Source: Desulfosarcina sp. BuS5 (GTDB lineage: Bacteria; Desulfobacterota; Desulfobacteria; Desulfobacterales; BuS5). Taken from it: 64,000 nucleotides of DNA. Below the pieces are notes generated by a model, which was not told where the DNA came from, ran no database searches, and worked only from the letters and a program-made list of their open reading frames with translations. Positions 16,677 to 25,498 of the stretch are shown piece after piece (the first letter of the stretch is position 1; each line of letters starts with the position of its first letter). Position numbers and translations under genes: made by a program. The stretch lies in NCBI RefSeq assembly GCF_028752835.1, contig NZ_CP087952.1:1221041-1285040 (forward strand). The letters run 5' to 3'.

Positions 16677-18009
16677 AACCCTTTAGCGCCATCTACAACT
16701 GGCGACGTTTCACACTTCTTCTTAGCAGCCGAATTTATTTTCTCATCAAAAACCTTCTGGACGATTCTTCCGAAGAAGTTCTCATCTTTGATGATTCGAC
16801 ATATGACAGAAGCCGTTTCAAAAAAGTTGAGCTTCTTTCTCGTGTATTTGATCATTCAACCAGCAAATATTTAAAAGGGTTCAGGTTTCTGACTCTTGGC
16901 TGGTCTGACGGGAACAGTTTCCCTGGAATTGATTTTGCCCTGTTGTCATCAGCAAAAGAAAAGAATCGTTACAACAGACCTCGGTATTTGAGTTCGACAA
17001 TGTTTTTATAAATTTTACCACTAACTTATTGAATTAATTTAAACAAAACGATGGCATGAAAATTGCCGTGTCCAATTTTTATACAGCTTTACACTATAGC
17101 TTTAATTATAAATATATTCAGATTATTAGATGTCATAGCGTCTAATTAATATTGATAAAAGTACGAGGTCTGTACAATGAAATTAATCCCGGTATTGATA
17201 AACGAACATGTGGCTATCAACGCCGCAAAGAAGCGATAACAAAATCCACAAAGTTACTGGAACCGATGGTCAAAAATGCCATTAAGATTGGTATCCAGGC
17301 GAAGTACCTTGTAATGGATAGTTGGTTTTCAATACCTTCGGTTATCTCGACCCTTCGCAATCATATCCATATTATCTGCATGCTAAGGACCTTCCCAACT
17401 AGCTCTATGAGTACAAGGGGAAGAAACTCCGGTTGAAAGACCTCTATGGCAAGCTAAAGAAAAAAAAGAGGAAAGGCCAAAATAAAAGCCAGTGTCCTTG
17501 TCATATTGCCTGACGGGAAAAAAGCAAGAATCATTTTTGTCCCTTGTGACAAAAAACGGGGTTGGCTCGCTTTTTTATCAACAGATATTTCCATAGCTGA
17601 TGAAGAAATAATAAGGCTATACGGCAAACGCTGGGACATCGAAGTGTTTTTCAAAATGTGCAAGCAACATCTAAAACTGGTCAAAGAAATTCAAATCCGG
17701 AACTACGATGGTTTAATCGGACACACTTCCCTGGTAATGGCCAGATACAATATATTGAGCCTGTTCCAAAGAGAAAGCGTTGACCAACGGTCTTTTGGAG
17801 ATTTATTTAGATCTTGCAATGAAGCATTGGCCAGCATAACTTTCATTGATGCCTTGAAGAGGATAATGCAACTGGCTATGGCTGCTCTACGCAAGGCCCA
17901 TAATTTGTCTGAGAGGATCATAAACTCCATTCTCGACCTGATAATGGGGGAAGCTATTGCATATTCGGCCTTAATAATAGCCCAATGCCCCAATTGGAGG
18001 GGGGGATGA
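16677..18009 (+). pseudogene. IS4-type (DDE) transposase, multiply broken
   Basis: Pieces of one transposase are recognisable: FDDSTYDRSRFKKVELLSRVFD, LKGFRFLTLGWSDG; then NEINPGIDKRTCGYQRRKEAI, YLVMDSWFSIPSV; then KGKKLRLKDLYGKLKKK; then KARIIFVPCDKKRGWLAFLS, ADEEIIRLYGKRWDIEVFFK, QIRNYDGLIGHTSLVMARY. The DDE motif (DDS, MDSW, YGKRWDIEVFFK) is spread over several frames. It lacks the N-terminus, has at least two frameshifts around 17390-17490, and is split by a 198-bp insertion at 16975. Confidence 0.85.
16975..17172. mobile_element. Non-autonomous element inside IS4-type transposase, 5-bp target duplication
   Basis: 198 bp with 9-bp terminal inverted repeats CAGACCTCG/CGAGGTCTG, flanked by TACAA (16970-16974 and 17173-17177). 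Removing it and one TACAA restores the transposase frame (KEKNRYNEINPGIDKRTCGY). The interior is very AT-rich and holds no gene. Confidence 0.88.
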
Positions 18010-18036
18010 ACGTGAATTTGCTCCTCCGAAAGTTGA

Positions 18037-18165
18037 GTATATAAGAGAACGCATGAGGCTCTTGTGATTTCTGCTCTCGATATGACAGATAAGGAGAGGA
18101 AATACTATGCAAAAAGGCAGAGGCAAGATTACAAAAGAAAGGGATCAGTTACCCGAAATGTTTAG
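18037..18165 (+). pseudogene. BrnT-like toxin 3' remnant
   Basis: The frame VYKRTHEALVISALDMTDKE, RKYYAKRQRQDYKRK to TAG at 18163 resembles the C-terminus of BrnT/DUF4258-like toxins (V-I-S-A-x-D-M-T...E-R). The N-terminal part is missing or in another frame upstream. It overlaps the CopG-type antitoxin start, the normal toxin-antitoxin layout. Confidence 0.6.
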
Positions 18166-18382
18166 CACCATTTCCGAAGCAGGGGATTTTTGGGATAATC
18201 ACGACTTTGCAGATTATGAAGATATGATGGAAGATGCTGAGTTTGAGATAGAGATTAAACGACGCGCCTGTTTGGTGCCTGTTGCCAATAATATAATAAA
18301 TGGTATAAGAAAAAAAGCAAAAGCTGAAGGAATATCTACTGAAACATTGGTGAATATTTTATTTCAAAAAGAGGCTAATTGA
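18107..18382 (+). CDS. CopG-type antitoxin (BrnA-like)
   Basis: 91 residues with a GGAGAGG site. It contains SEAGDFWDNHDFADYEDMME, EIKRRACLVPVANNIINGIRKKAKAEGISTETLVNILFQ, matching the CopG antitoxin family with a C-terminal ribbon-helix-helix. It is open although the upstream toxin is reduced to its tail. Confidence 0.78.
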   Translation: MQKGRGKITKERDQLPEMFSTISEAGDFWDNHDFADYEDMMEDAEFEIEIKRRACLVPVANNIINGIRKKAKAEGISTETLVNILFQKEAN

Positions 18383-18441
18383 GGAATTTTGAAATTCCAA
18401 ATTTAGGATAGCAAGGAATCCTTTGAAAATTGACTTTATAC

Positions 18442-19185
18442 ATGAAACAACTAACCCAAAAACTAAAAAACGGGAAGATGCAGATCAAAGATACTACTCT
18501 CCCTTCCCTGCAAAGAGGCCAGGTGCTGGTTAAAAATTATTATTCTCTTATCAGCGCCGGGACTGAAGGAAGCACGGTAAAAACTGCAAGAAGCGGAGAG
18601 AATTAAGAAAGAATTCGGCGATGGCCCTATGTCCATGACTTACCGGATTAATGCTGGTAAAATTCCATCGGATTCATGGATTCATGATGTGGAAACCGGG
18701 GCGGCAGAATTGTCGGCGAGGTTTGTCATTTTGTCGATTTTTTAACATTTATAAATGGCTCTTTGCCTGTTTCGGTTTATGCTGCTGCTTTAAGGGAACC
18801 TGAAAATTTGAATGATATACTGAATATTACCTTGTCGTATAAGAACGGCTCTATCGGGACGATATCCTATTTTGCAAATGGGGATAAATCTCTTCCAAAA
18901 GAACGGGTGGAAATTTTTTCTAATGGCTGCACCGCCATTCTGGACGATTTTAAGATTCTTGCTATACATGCAAAAGGGAAAAAAAGAGTCAAAAAGATGA
19001 TGAGTCAGGATAAGGGACAGAAAAAAGAGGTACAGGTTTTTATAAACAGTAGAGACAAGGCATGCCTTGTCTCTACAGATAATATTATCGGTTTTGATGA
19101 GATTTACAGTGCGTCTTTAGTTACATTTAAAATTTTAGAATCAATTCGCACCGGGTTAAGCATAAATTTGCATAACCGGCAATAA
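18442..19185 (+). pseudogene. Bi-domain oxidoreductase (alcohol dehydrogenase + Gfo/Idh/MocA), internal deletion
   Basis: The start (MKQLTQKLKNGK, LVKNYYSLISAGTEGSTVK) is that of the zinc-dehydrogenase half. After about 50 codons it jumps to the Gfo/Idh/MocA half (FGDGPMSMTYRINAGKIPSDSWIHD, ETGGGRIVGEVCHFVDF with a frameshift near 18700, then LRPEN-like region to LHNRQ). Such fused enzymes are common in polysaccharide clusters. A 28-bp perfect palindrome (19049-19076) lies in frame within it. Its last codons match the remnant at 1143-1238. Confidence 0.82.
19049..19076. repeat. 28-bp perfect palindrome inside the oxidoreductase remnant
   Basis: GTAGAGACAAGGCA followed by its exact reverse complement. 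It adds codons without a stop. A near-identical palindrome (one arm altered) lies between genes at 22567-22594. This type of short palindrome is dispersed in many genomes. Confidence 0.9.
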
Positions 19186-19191
19186 AAAAAC

Positions 19192-19203
19192 GGGGGGGGG
19201 GGG
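19192..19203 (+). promoter_or_regulatory. Twelve-G tract in the antitoxin ribosome-binding region
   Basis: Copy 2 of the antitoxin gene is preceded by 12 consecutive G (five in copy 1 at 1247-1251), ending 7 bases before its ATG. Long G-tracts change length by slippage, which would alter the spacing or structure of the ribosome-binding site. Confidence 0.7.
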
Positions 19204-19210
19204 TAACTAA

Positions 19211-19411
19211 ATGTTAAACACAGTTTGGGCAATCGTTAGAAAAAAAAAGATTGAATTGCTGGAAGATATTGATATTCAGGATGGCACTAAAGTTTTAGTT
19301 ACATTATTGAATGACGGGGAGGATCATCAATTTTGGCAAAAAGTCGGAGCAATATCTTTGGACAGTATATGGAATAATCAGGAAGATGATATTTATGAAA
19401 AACTACTCTAA
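19211..19411 (+). CDS. Small antitoxin of MazF pair, copy 2
   Basis: Same 66-residue protein as at 1258, identical in translation. Overlaps the toxin start by 17 bases. Confidence 0.75.
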   Translation: MLNTVWAIVRKKKIELLEDIDIQDGTKVLVTLLNDGEDHQFWQKVGAISLDSIWNNQEDDIYEKLL

Positions 19412-19739
19412 ATATGACGTGGTTTTAGTAAAATATCCATTTACAGATTTGTCGGGTTCCAAAATCAGGCCTGCTGTAGTTATTAGTTCTCCCCATCCTT
19501 CCCATGATATTTTTATTGTACCATTAACAAGCAAAACAGCCTCCCTTCTTCCCGGAGAATTTATTCTGGTGGACTGGCATGGCGCCGGGCTTAATGTCCG
19601 TTCTGTTGTGAAGCGTGGTGTTTACACTATCAACCACAGGCTGATTATAAAAACAGTTGGAACATTGTCAGCCGGTGATAAAAAAAATATCGATAGATCA
19701 TTGCGGAAGTGGCTGGGATGCGCTCAAAACGTTGTTTAA
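19395..19739 (+). CDS. MazF/PemK family toxin, copy 2
   Basis: Near-identical to the gene at 1442 (Ile to Val in KRGVYTIN, Ile to Lys in AGDKKNID, Ala to Val near the end). The gene is intact and its stop again overlaps the ATG of a heparinase gene. Confidence 0.9.
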   Translation: MKNYSKYDVVLVKYPFTDLSGSKIRPAVVISSPHPSHDIFIVPLTSKTASLLPGEFILVDWHGAGLNVRSVVKRGVYTINHRLIIKTVGTLSAGDKKNIDRSLRKWLGCAQNVV

Positions 19740-20378
19740 TGTTAAACAAATACCTTTTAAGATTTAAAAACTCTTCTTGCCCGGAATTGTCTTATCGGGC
19801 AGCCCAGTTTTTTTTGACTCTCCGTTTAAAATCCAAATTTTTTAAAAATAAAAATTACATAAATATTCCAGATATTAATCCTGAAGATGTTATTAATCTT
19901 AAGATGCCTGAACTGTGCGGGAAAGTGAGTATAGAGATAGTTGAAAAGATCCTCTCAGACTTTATTTTTACGCTGAATACGGACAAAAAAGAGCTTGCGG
20001 ATTTTGAAGCAAAAAACCGGAATGTTTTTTTTGCGGATATTAAAACCGGCCCGGATGCTCCTGATATCAGAGCCGTCTGGGAACCGGCCAGGCTGCAGCA
20101 TATTACCCTTCTTATTGCTTTTGCCATTCAGAGCCAGAACTCATCATCAACAGAATCTATTTTAAAATTTGCTAAAGATGATGTTTTGCAGTGGATAAAG
20201 ACCAACCCTTTTTCTGCAGGGACCCATTATATGTCTGTTATGGAATGCGGGCTGAGGATTCCCCTGTTTTTTTCTGTTTAAAGATTCTTGAACTTTCAAA
20301 CAAAGAGTTTATGCTGATTTTAAGGGCAGTTTATCAGCATGCCTGGTGGATTTCAAAACGTCTTTCCTTGTATTCATC
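19739..20378 (+). pseudogene. Heparinase II/III 5' part, frameshifted and truncated
   Basis: Copy of 1786-2426 with scattered missense changes. One T is missing in the T-run near 20270, which shifts the frame and ends it at 20281. At 20378 the sequence jumps to the position equivalent to 4322, deleting 1895 bp (the rest of the heparinase and nearly all of tagA). Confidence 0.9.
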
Positions 20379-20411
20379 AAGTTGAAAGCCATGTTGAGTT
20401 CAGAAAAAAAA
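20379..20411 (+). pseudogene. tagA 3' end remnant
   Basis: The last few codons of the intact tagA (KLKAMLS) follow the deletion junction and lead into the usual wecB leader. Confidence 0.8.
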
Positions 20412-20437
20412 ATAACTGCAAGGGGATAAATATAAAA

Positions 20438-21577
20438 ATGAAAGTACTGTTGATTGCGGGCGCTCGTCCTAATTTTATGAAGATCGCCCCTGTACACAGG
20501 GAATCCAAAAAATATAAGGAGATTGACTGCAAAATAGTCCATACAGGCCAGCATTATGATTATGAGATGTCTGCGGCTTTTTTTAAGGATCTTGAAATAC
20601 CTGAGCCGGATTTTTTTCTGGATGCAGGTTCAGGCTCTCATGCTGTCCAAACCGCAAAGATAATGACAGCTTTTGAGAAAGTCTGCCTGGATGAAAAGCC
20701 TGATATTATAATTGTAGTTGGTGATGTAAATTCAACCCTTGCTTGCAGCATAGTAGCAAAAAAGTTTTTGATAAAGGTTGCCCATGTAGAGGCAGGCCTT
20801 AGAAGTTTTGACCTTACCATGCCGGAAGAGATCAACCGGATGGTCACAGACTCTATTAGTGATTATTTTTTTGTTACTGAAGAAAGCGGGATGCAGAACC
20901 TTATTAACGAGGGTAAGCCTGAAAGTAGTATCCATTTTGTAGGTCATGTGATGATCGATAATCTTCTTTACCAGGTGGAAAAACTTGTGGATGAAGACGT
21001 AAGCGGTTTTTCAACTTATGAATTCAGGAATTAGCATAGAGATTATGCTTTTTTGACAATGCACAGACCTTCCAATGTGGACACCGGGGAAACCTTGAAT
21101 GAAATAGTTTCTGCTTTAAATGAAATTTCTGATGACATGCCGATTGTTTTTGCTGTACATCCAAGAACCGGGACAATGATCGATCAATTTAATATAAGAT
21201 TTTCAGATAATATTACGTTGCTGCCGCCTTTGGGTTTTAAGGAAGCTCTTTTTTTATGGAAAGATGCTGCCGTAGTGATCACAGACAGCGGCGGGCTGCA
21301 GGAAGAAACTACTGCTCTGGGTGTGCCGTGTATTACCCTGCGGGAAAATACGGAGAGGCCGATTACAATTGAGATGGGGACAAATATTTTGGCGGGGACT
21401 AAAAAAGAATCCATCCTCAATGCTTACAGGGAAAGTATCAAGGGGAAAAGCAAAGAATATAATGTCCCGCCTAAATGGGATGGCCGGGCGGCAGAGAGGA
21501 TATGGAAGATTATTTTGAAGAATATTTCAGACACGGATATTTTTTCCTCGGTTCTTCAGAAAAAACGCTGGGTCTGA
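20438..21577 (+). pseudogene. wecB: UDP-N-acetylglucosamine 2-epimerase (WecB type), in-frame amber, copy 3
   Basis: Same gene as at 4380 with the same amber codon at 21032-21034. The 3' end differs: instead of terminating after KNISYTD, the frame runs on into tagA sequence read out of frame (FSSVLQKKRWV). This junction probably reflects the ancestral fusion, from which copies 1 and 2 lost a further ~45 bp. Confidence 0.88.
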
Positions 21578-21663
21578 TCGCGGAAAGGATGAAACGGGAT
21601 TTTCCCCGCATCGAGGTTTGTGGGACATATTCGCCTCCTTTTAAGGCAAAATTCAGCAAATAA
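21537..21663 (+). pseudogene. tagA internal fragment behind wecB copy 3
   Basis: Reads YFFLGSSEKTLGLIAERMKR, FPRIEVCGTYSPPFKAKFSK, then stops. It retains more of the tagA 5' side and less of its 3' side than the fragment at 5487. Confidence 0.82.
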
Positions 21664-21683
21664 GATAAGGAAAAAATTAAACA

Positions 21684-22103
21684 TCAGCATAAATCAGCCT
21701 GATTGAACTTTTCGACTACGTAATGAGGAAATATTTTTTGAAGTTTTTTGTCAAAGCTGAAAATTTTTTTTGCCTTCCATTTCATGGCTTGGCCAACGAT
21801 GAGAAGGTCTGCAAAATCTCCTCTCTTTTTGTAGTGTTTGGCGGCATTGCGTATGACAATTATATCCGGAAAAGTAAATGTTTGTGTAGAAAATAAAAGT
21901 TCCAGAAAATGTGAGATATCCTCTCTGCTGCATTGATAGATGGATTCAAGAACCCACACTGTCTCAATGAGAACCTCAGGTAAGATGATTATTTGCAAAG
22001 AATTTTGTTCAGCTAACGCAACAACTTTCTGGACAATGCCGGCTTGCTTTTTATCGTCTTCAATCAGCATTCGCACCAGAGCATTGGTGTCAAAAGCAAT
22101 CAT
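21684..22103 (-). CDS. vapC: PIN-domain toxin (VapC family)
   Basis: 139 residues: MIAFDTNALVRMLIEDD (first Asp), ILPEVLIETVWVLE (Glu), GDFADLLIVGQAMKWKAKKIFSFDKKLQKI (last acids), the full PIN active-site set. VapC toxins cleave tRNA or rRNA. It overlaps the antitoxin stop by four bases. Confidence 0.9.
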   Translation of the reverse strand: MIAFDTNALVRMLIEDDKKQAGIVQKVVALAEQNSLQIIILPEVLIETVWVLESIYQCSREDISHFLELLFSTQTFTFPDIIVIRNAAKHYKKRGDFADLLIVGQAMKWKAKKIFSFDKKLQKIFPHYVVEKFNQADLC

Positions 22104-22354
22104 TGCAAATTCTTTTTTGCACGTCTTTTTTGTATTGCAGATTCCATTTCTTCCAAAGAAACAGGTTTTGCAAGCTTTTTGTGCTTCAGCATACCGAAAA
22201 GCTCGGTTGCAGAATTTTGTTGGGCGCTAATCATCACCTTACCGTTCCCAAGAGGGATAAAAACAATTTTGTCAGATATTTCCGCTTTGAGCAACTCTCT
22301 GATTTTTTTCGGGATAGTGATTTGGCCTTTCGATGATAGTGTGCCGGTTATCAT
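22100..22354 (-). CDS. vapB: AbrB/MazE-fold antitoxin (VapB)
   Basis: 84 residues with the AbrB swapped-hairpin signature TLSSKGQITIPKKIRELLKA and a C-terminal toxin-binding tail. A remnant of the same gene lies at 24569-24646. Confidence 0.9.
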   Translation of the reverse strand: MITGTLSSKGQITIPKKIRELLKAEISDKIVFIPLGNGKVMISAQQNSATELFGMLKHKKLAKPVSLEEMESAIQKRRAKKNLQ

Positions 22355-22380
22355 TTTTCACCTTGTGCCTATGTTTCGTG

Positions 22381-22432
22381 CCAAAAAATATTTACTTTTT
22401 GGTAAGGATAGCATTTTGATAAATTTTGTCAA
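22381..22432 (-). promoter_or_regulatory. vapBC promoter with palindromic operator
   Basis: On the minus strand TTGACA (22432-22427), a 16-base spacer and TATCCT (22410-22405) form a good sigma-70-type promoter. Just downstream an inverted repeat CCAAAAA/TTTTTGG (22381-22402) is a likely autorepression site. Confidence 0.68.
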
Positions 22433-22447
22433 TTAGAAACTTAGATC

Positions 22448-22510
22448 TCGCGCCTTACCAGGCAGCGCCTCTATACTTAAAATTGCGAACTTGTTTTTGT
22501 GCGAACCCCA
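22448..22510. repeat. Half of the 57.5-kb hairpin element
   Basis: The segment CTTAAAATTGCGAAC...TTTTTGTGCGAACCC and the preceding CCAGGC.GCGCCTC match the right arm of the hairpin at 57474-57621; the left arm is absent here. Confidence 0.65.
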
Positions 22511-22566
22511 GGAATCGATACGGCTCCGGAAGAAAAAATTCCAGCCGGACCAAGGCGGGCAATGAC

Positions 22567-22594
22567 GCAGAGACAATGCATGCCTTGTCTCTAC
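22567..22594. repeat. 28-bp palindrome, second copy
   Basis: Intergenic copy of the palindrome at 19049, with arms AGAGACAATGCA and TGCCTTGTCTCT (two mismatches). Confidence 0.8.
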
Positions 22595-22710
22595 AAAGCG
22601 GATGCCAAAATATTTTCTTGTTTTTTTAACAGCCTTTCAGAAGCAAGTACTAAAGAAAGCGGAAAGCGGGGAAACCTCCCCCTGCGGCTCAAAAAAGATT
22701 GACCCTTCTA

Positions 22711-22812
22711 TCAGTACATATTAAAATCTATACAAGCATATGGGAAGCTGGTTAATCAATGAAAATCAATGTAGCCGAATTCAGGACAAATTGTTTTAAG
22801 ATTATTGAGCTG
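22711..22812 (+). pseudogene. Phd/YefM antitoxin 5' remnant with its promoter region
   Basis: The sequence parallels 25962-26066, including the CTATCAGTACATATTAAAAT leader and MKINVAEFRTNCFKII, and then diverges. The toxin and most of the antitoxin are gone. Confidence 0.82.
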
Positions 22813-22983
22813 GTCAAGTCAACCGCTCCGTTTCGGCTAACTCTTGCTGTGGTCAATTTTATGTTATAAAAACACATACTTGAAGAGAATCAAAAATACT
22901 GGATTCCGGCTTGCGCCGGAATGACCAAAAAATACATTTTTTGACTTCTTACGAGACCATCAATGTTGGCAGGCAGATAAAAT

Positions 22984-23453
22984 ATGGTAATCAAACTAGG
23001 CAAATATTCCATCAGCAACAGAGGTTTGGCAGGTGATGTCGAGCTGGCATGGCAGTTTATCAAGTCCGGCGGCGCTGGAGCATACATGGCCTGCGCCAAC
23101 CCTCATTCTCTGGTTGTTGCTTCCAAAGATGCTTTGTTTGAAAGCGCTTTAAAAAAGGCTGATATTCTGCTCCCCGACGGCACAGGGATTATAATAGCAG
23201 CTAAAATTTTAGGGCTCCCATGCACTGAAAAAGTTGCGGGAACCGACTTTTTCCTTGGCCTTTCAGGCAAGGGAAACGAGGAGGGAAGGGGACTCAAATA
23301 TTTTTTCCTCGGTTCTTCAGAAAAAACGCTGGGTCTGGTCGCGGAAAGGATGAACCGGGAAGACTCTGGGAACGAAATCTTAAATCTACGCCGATTTTCT
23401 TGGGCTGGGTGTTAAAGGAAAAAATCAAACAACAGATGATGCGTCAAGAATAA
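22984..23453 (+). pseudogene. WecG/TagA-type glycosyltransferase with internal deletion
   Basis: The N-terminal half is intact (MVIKLGKYSISNRGLAGDVE, MACANPHSLVVASKDALF, VAGTDFFLGLSGKGNEEG, LKYFFLGSSEKTLGLVAERM). After this the sequence jumps, out of frame, to the C-terminal EPGRLWERNLKSTPIFLGWV, losing about 100 codons with the APKQEKW motif. It shows what the frameshift region of the 7605 gene should look like. Confidence 0.87.
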
Positions 23454-23461
23454 TGAGTGAA

Positions 23462-23571
23462 TTTACCCGTTTCCGCTCAAGGCTGTTTTGGTAAAAAAGA
23501 GTTTGCCGCAGACCCGCGCAGATACACACAGACGTTTCCCCCTGCGGACTCCGCAGAAGAAAAAAGTGTCA
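23462..23571. repeat. tagA-downstream repeat, another copy
   Basis: Matches 8384-8484 (TCAAGGCTGTTTTGGTAAAA, then CTGCGGACTCCGCAGAAG and AAAAAGTGTC). Confidence 0.7.
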
Positions 23572-23577
23572 ATCATA

Positions 23578-23835
23578 TCAAAAATCATCCACTATCTTAT
23601 GACTGCCCACGTGTTTAAGAATAAATAGATTTTTTTTCTTCTGAAATATGCATCTGTATTTTCTATCAACATAGAATTCCCAATGATCTTTAATTCGGTG
23701 GATTTTCAGAGATGGATGTTTTGGATTTTTGGCCAGGAAACGGAGTTGTTTATCGAATTTCTTTTTGACGGTCTTTGGCAGGAGACGTTAGTCTTCCCGA
23801 AGTGTTTCAGTCAAGATAATTTCTATGTCAATCAT
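23578..23835 (-). pseudogene. RelE-type toxin with in-frame TAA
   Basis: Minus-strand frame: MIDIEIILTETLRED, stop (23790-23788), RLLPKTVKKKFDKQLRFLAK, NPKHPSLKIHRIKDHWEFYV, DRKYRCIFQKKKNLFILKHVGSH. This is an 85-codon RelE/YoeB-like protein interrupted at codon 16. It overlaps the antitoxin stop by 8 bases. Confidence 0.8.
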
Positions 23836-24037
23836 TCAGCCATTCCAGAGCCTTGTCAATCTTTTTCACGAAGAAACGAGCACATCTGCCGGCCTTTAAG
23901 TCCTCATCAGATTTACGTATTCGTTTCCGAACTTCAGGAGACTCAAAATAAGCGTACCGTTCCAATTCTTCCTGGATAGCTATATACTTTTTGTAAGAAA
24001 TTTGAACAGCGCGCTTATGTCCTCTTTTATCGACCAC
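23828..24037 (-). CDS. Antitoxin of the RelE-type pair (5' end uncertain)
   Basis: The conserved part reads KDVRFVVDKRGHKRAVQISY, KKYIAIQEELERYAYFESPE, and KSDEDLKAGR...IDKALEWLND, the type of Phd/RelB-like antitoxin that precedes RelE toxins. The frame stays open upstream only because it enters antisense tagA sequence at about 24060. The natural start is therefore lost or is the GTG at 24037, and expression is doubtful. Confidence 0.6.
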   Translation of the reverse strand: MVDKRGHKRAVQISYKKYIAIQEELERYAYFESPEVRKRIRKSDEDLKAGRCARFFVKKIDKALEWLND

Positions 24038-24080
24038 AAAGCGGACATCTTTTCCTAATAGTAAGGGGGACGTCCTTAAA

Positions 24081-24150
24081 TAGCTGCCGGGGTTTCTAAA
24101 AGAACCAAGAAGGCTCTGGGAGAGAAATTTGAAATCCACTCTGATCTTTT
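24081..24150 (+). pseudogene. tagA C-terminal fragment
   Basis: LPGFLKEPRRLWERNLKSTL and IFL match the end of the tagA subtype at 7605; the rest is missing. Confidence 0.8.
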
Positions 24151-24151
24151 T

Positions 24152-24319
24152 GTGAGAGATAAAAAAACTTATGCAATAATAGGGGCAGCAATTGAAGTGC
24201 ATAAAGAGTTAGGGTGCGGTGTTTTCAAGGCTACCGGACTGAGGGTTGGCCTTTTGATTAACTTCGAGGCTAAGTCGCTAGAATACAAGAGGCTCATTTA
24301 CACCAATAAATCTGTGTAA
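24152..24319 (+). pseudogene. GxxExxY protein with in-frame internal deletion
   Basis: A GTG-started 55-codon frame joins the first ~25 residues (TYAIIGAAIEVHKELGCGV) to the last ~30 (GLRVGLLINFEAKSLEYKRL) of the intact GxxExxY protein at 25499. The middle, with the GxxExxY and nuclease-like core, is absent. Confidence 0.82.
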
Positions 24320-24689
24320 TCTGCGTAATCTGTGGATACAATTCAGCTCAAGGTCGTAGATCCGCCAGTAGTGTGGAGACTTTTTTGGGTAATATATAGT
24401 GTTCTCAAATTTCTGGTGATGTCATGGATCCTATGGACCTGATCAAAGAAGGTAAAATCCAGAAATATTTTCGGCCTGCCGCAATGCTTCGCAACCTGCC
24501 CGCTCGTGCCTCGCAGTGGCAGGCGGGCGGGGCGACAAGAAAATTAAGAAAGCAGTTGATATTAGTAAGGGATAAAAACAATTTTGTCAGATATTTCCGC
24601 TTTGAACAACTCTCTGATTTTTTTTGGGATAGTGATTTGGCCTTTCCAGGTCAAGCGACGGCTGATGACATTATGTGTTGAAAAATAAT
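24320..24689. other. Intergenic debris with vapB remnant
   Basis: No intact gene is seen. Positions 24569-24646 (minus sense) match the 5' part of vapB at 22253-22331. A GC-rich inverted repeat CCTGCCCGC/GCAGGCGGG lies near 24498-24532. The remainder is unrecognised. Confidence 0.6.
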
Positions 24690-24725
24690 TTGACACTCAC
24701 CTTTAATGTGTTTTACATAATGTAA
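24690..24725 (+). promoter_or_regulatory. Promoter and operator of the RHH/PIN module
   Basis: TTGACA (24690-24695), a 17-base spacer and TTACAT (24713-24718). The -10 overlaps the palindrome TTACATAATGTAA (24713-24725), a likely binding site for the ribbon-helix-helix antitoxin. Confidence 0.7.
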
Positions 24726-24740
24726 TACGGAGGTGATAAA

Positions 24741-24983
24741 ATGATTACACTAAGACTTGATGCAAAGTTAGAACAAGCTATTAATAGCACAGCAAAAAAT
24801 CTTGGATTATCAAAATCTGAATTAATACGTAAAAGTATTTATGATTATCTTGGAAGGCTTAGTAATCAGAATGCCTGGGAGGCAGGCGGAGAATTATTCG
24901 GTAAATATTCAAGCGGTCTTGGTAACCTTTCGACAAATAGAAAGGAACTGGTTAAACGCAAAATTAAGGCCAAAAGGAAATGA
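24741..24983 (+). CDS. Ribbon-helix-helix antitoxin
   Basis: 80 residues after a GGAGGTG site. N-terminal MITLRLDAKLEQAINSTAKN, LGLSKSELIRKSIYDYLG is a CopG/RHH DNA-binding domain; the basic C-terminal tail (KELVKRKIKAKRK) would contact the toxin. Four-base overlap with vapC. Confidence 0.85.
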   Translation: MITLRLDAKLEQAINSTAKNLGLSKSELIRKSIYDYLGRLSNQNAWEAGGELFGKYSSGLGNLSTNRKELVKRKIKAKRK

Positions 24984-25390
24984 AAAAAATCCTTATAGAT
25001 TCCGGACCATTAATAGCCCTGTTTGATGCATCGGATAAATATCATCATGAAGCTGTTAATTTTATTAGAAACAATAAATTCCCGTTGGTTACAACTATTG
25101 CATCAATTACTGAAACTTTACATTTATTAGATTTTAATCGAAATGCTCAAATAGACTTTCTGGAATGGATACACCGAGGAGCAGTTGAAATTTATAATAT
25201 TGAAAATGATGATTTTAAAAGACTTAAAGAATTAACAGAAAAATATCATGATTTGCCAATGGATTTTGCTGATTCGTGCCTTGTGTATCTTGCTGAAAAA
25301 CTTGATTTGAATACAATTGCAACAATAGATCGAGACTTTACAATTTATCGAATAAAGGGAAGAAGAAAATTTAAAATGATTCTATCTTAA
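24980..25390 (+). CDS. PIN-domain toxin
   Basis: 136 residues: ILIDSGPLIALFDASDKYH, ITETLHLLDF, DLPMDFADSCLVYLAEKLDL, TIATIDRDFTIYR, carrying the PIN acidic residues at the expected places. Complete and paired with the RHH antitoxin. Confidence 0.87.
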   Translation: MKKILIDSGPLIALFDASDKYHHEAVNFIRNNKFPLVTTIASITETLHLLDFNRNAQIDFLEWIHRGAVEIYNIENDDFKRLKELTEKYHDLPMDFADSCLVYLAEKLDLNTIATIDRDFTIYRIKGRRKFKMILS

Positions 25391-25498
25391 AAACAAAAGC
25401 CACATAAGCCAATTATTTAAAATCACATAACCGGTACTGTTGTATGTTATTGTTTCCCAAATTAATCCGCAGATTACGCAGATTACACAGATTAAACT

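Noticed and set aside
24424-24681. 85-residue frame as a gene
   Set aside because: It is antisense to a vapB remnant and passes through a GC-rich repeat; no recognisable domain.
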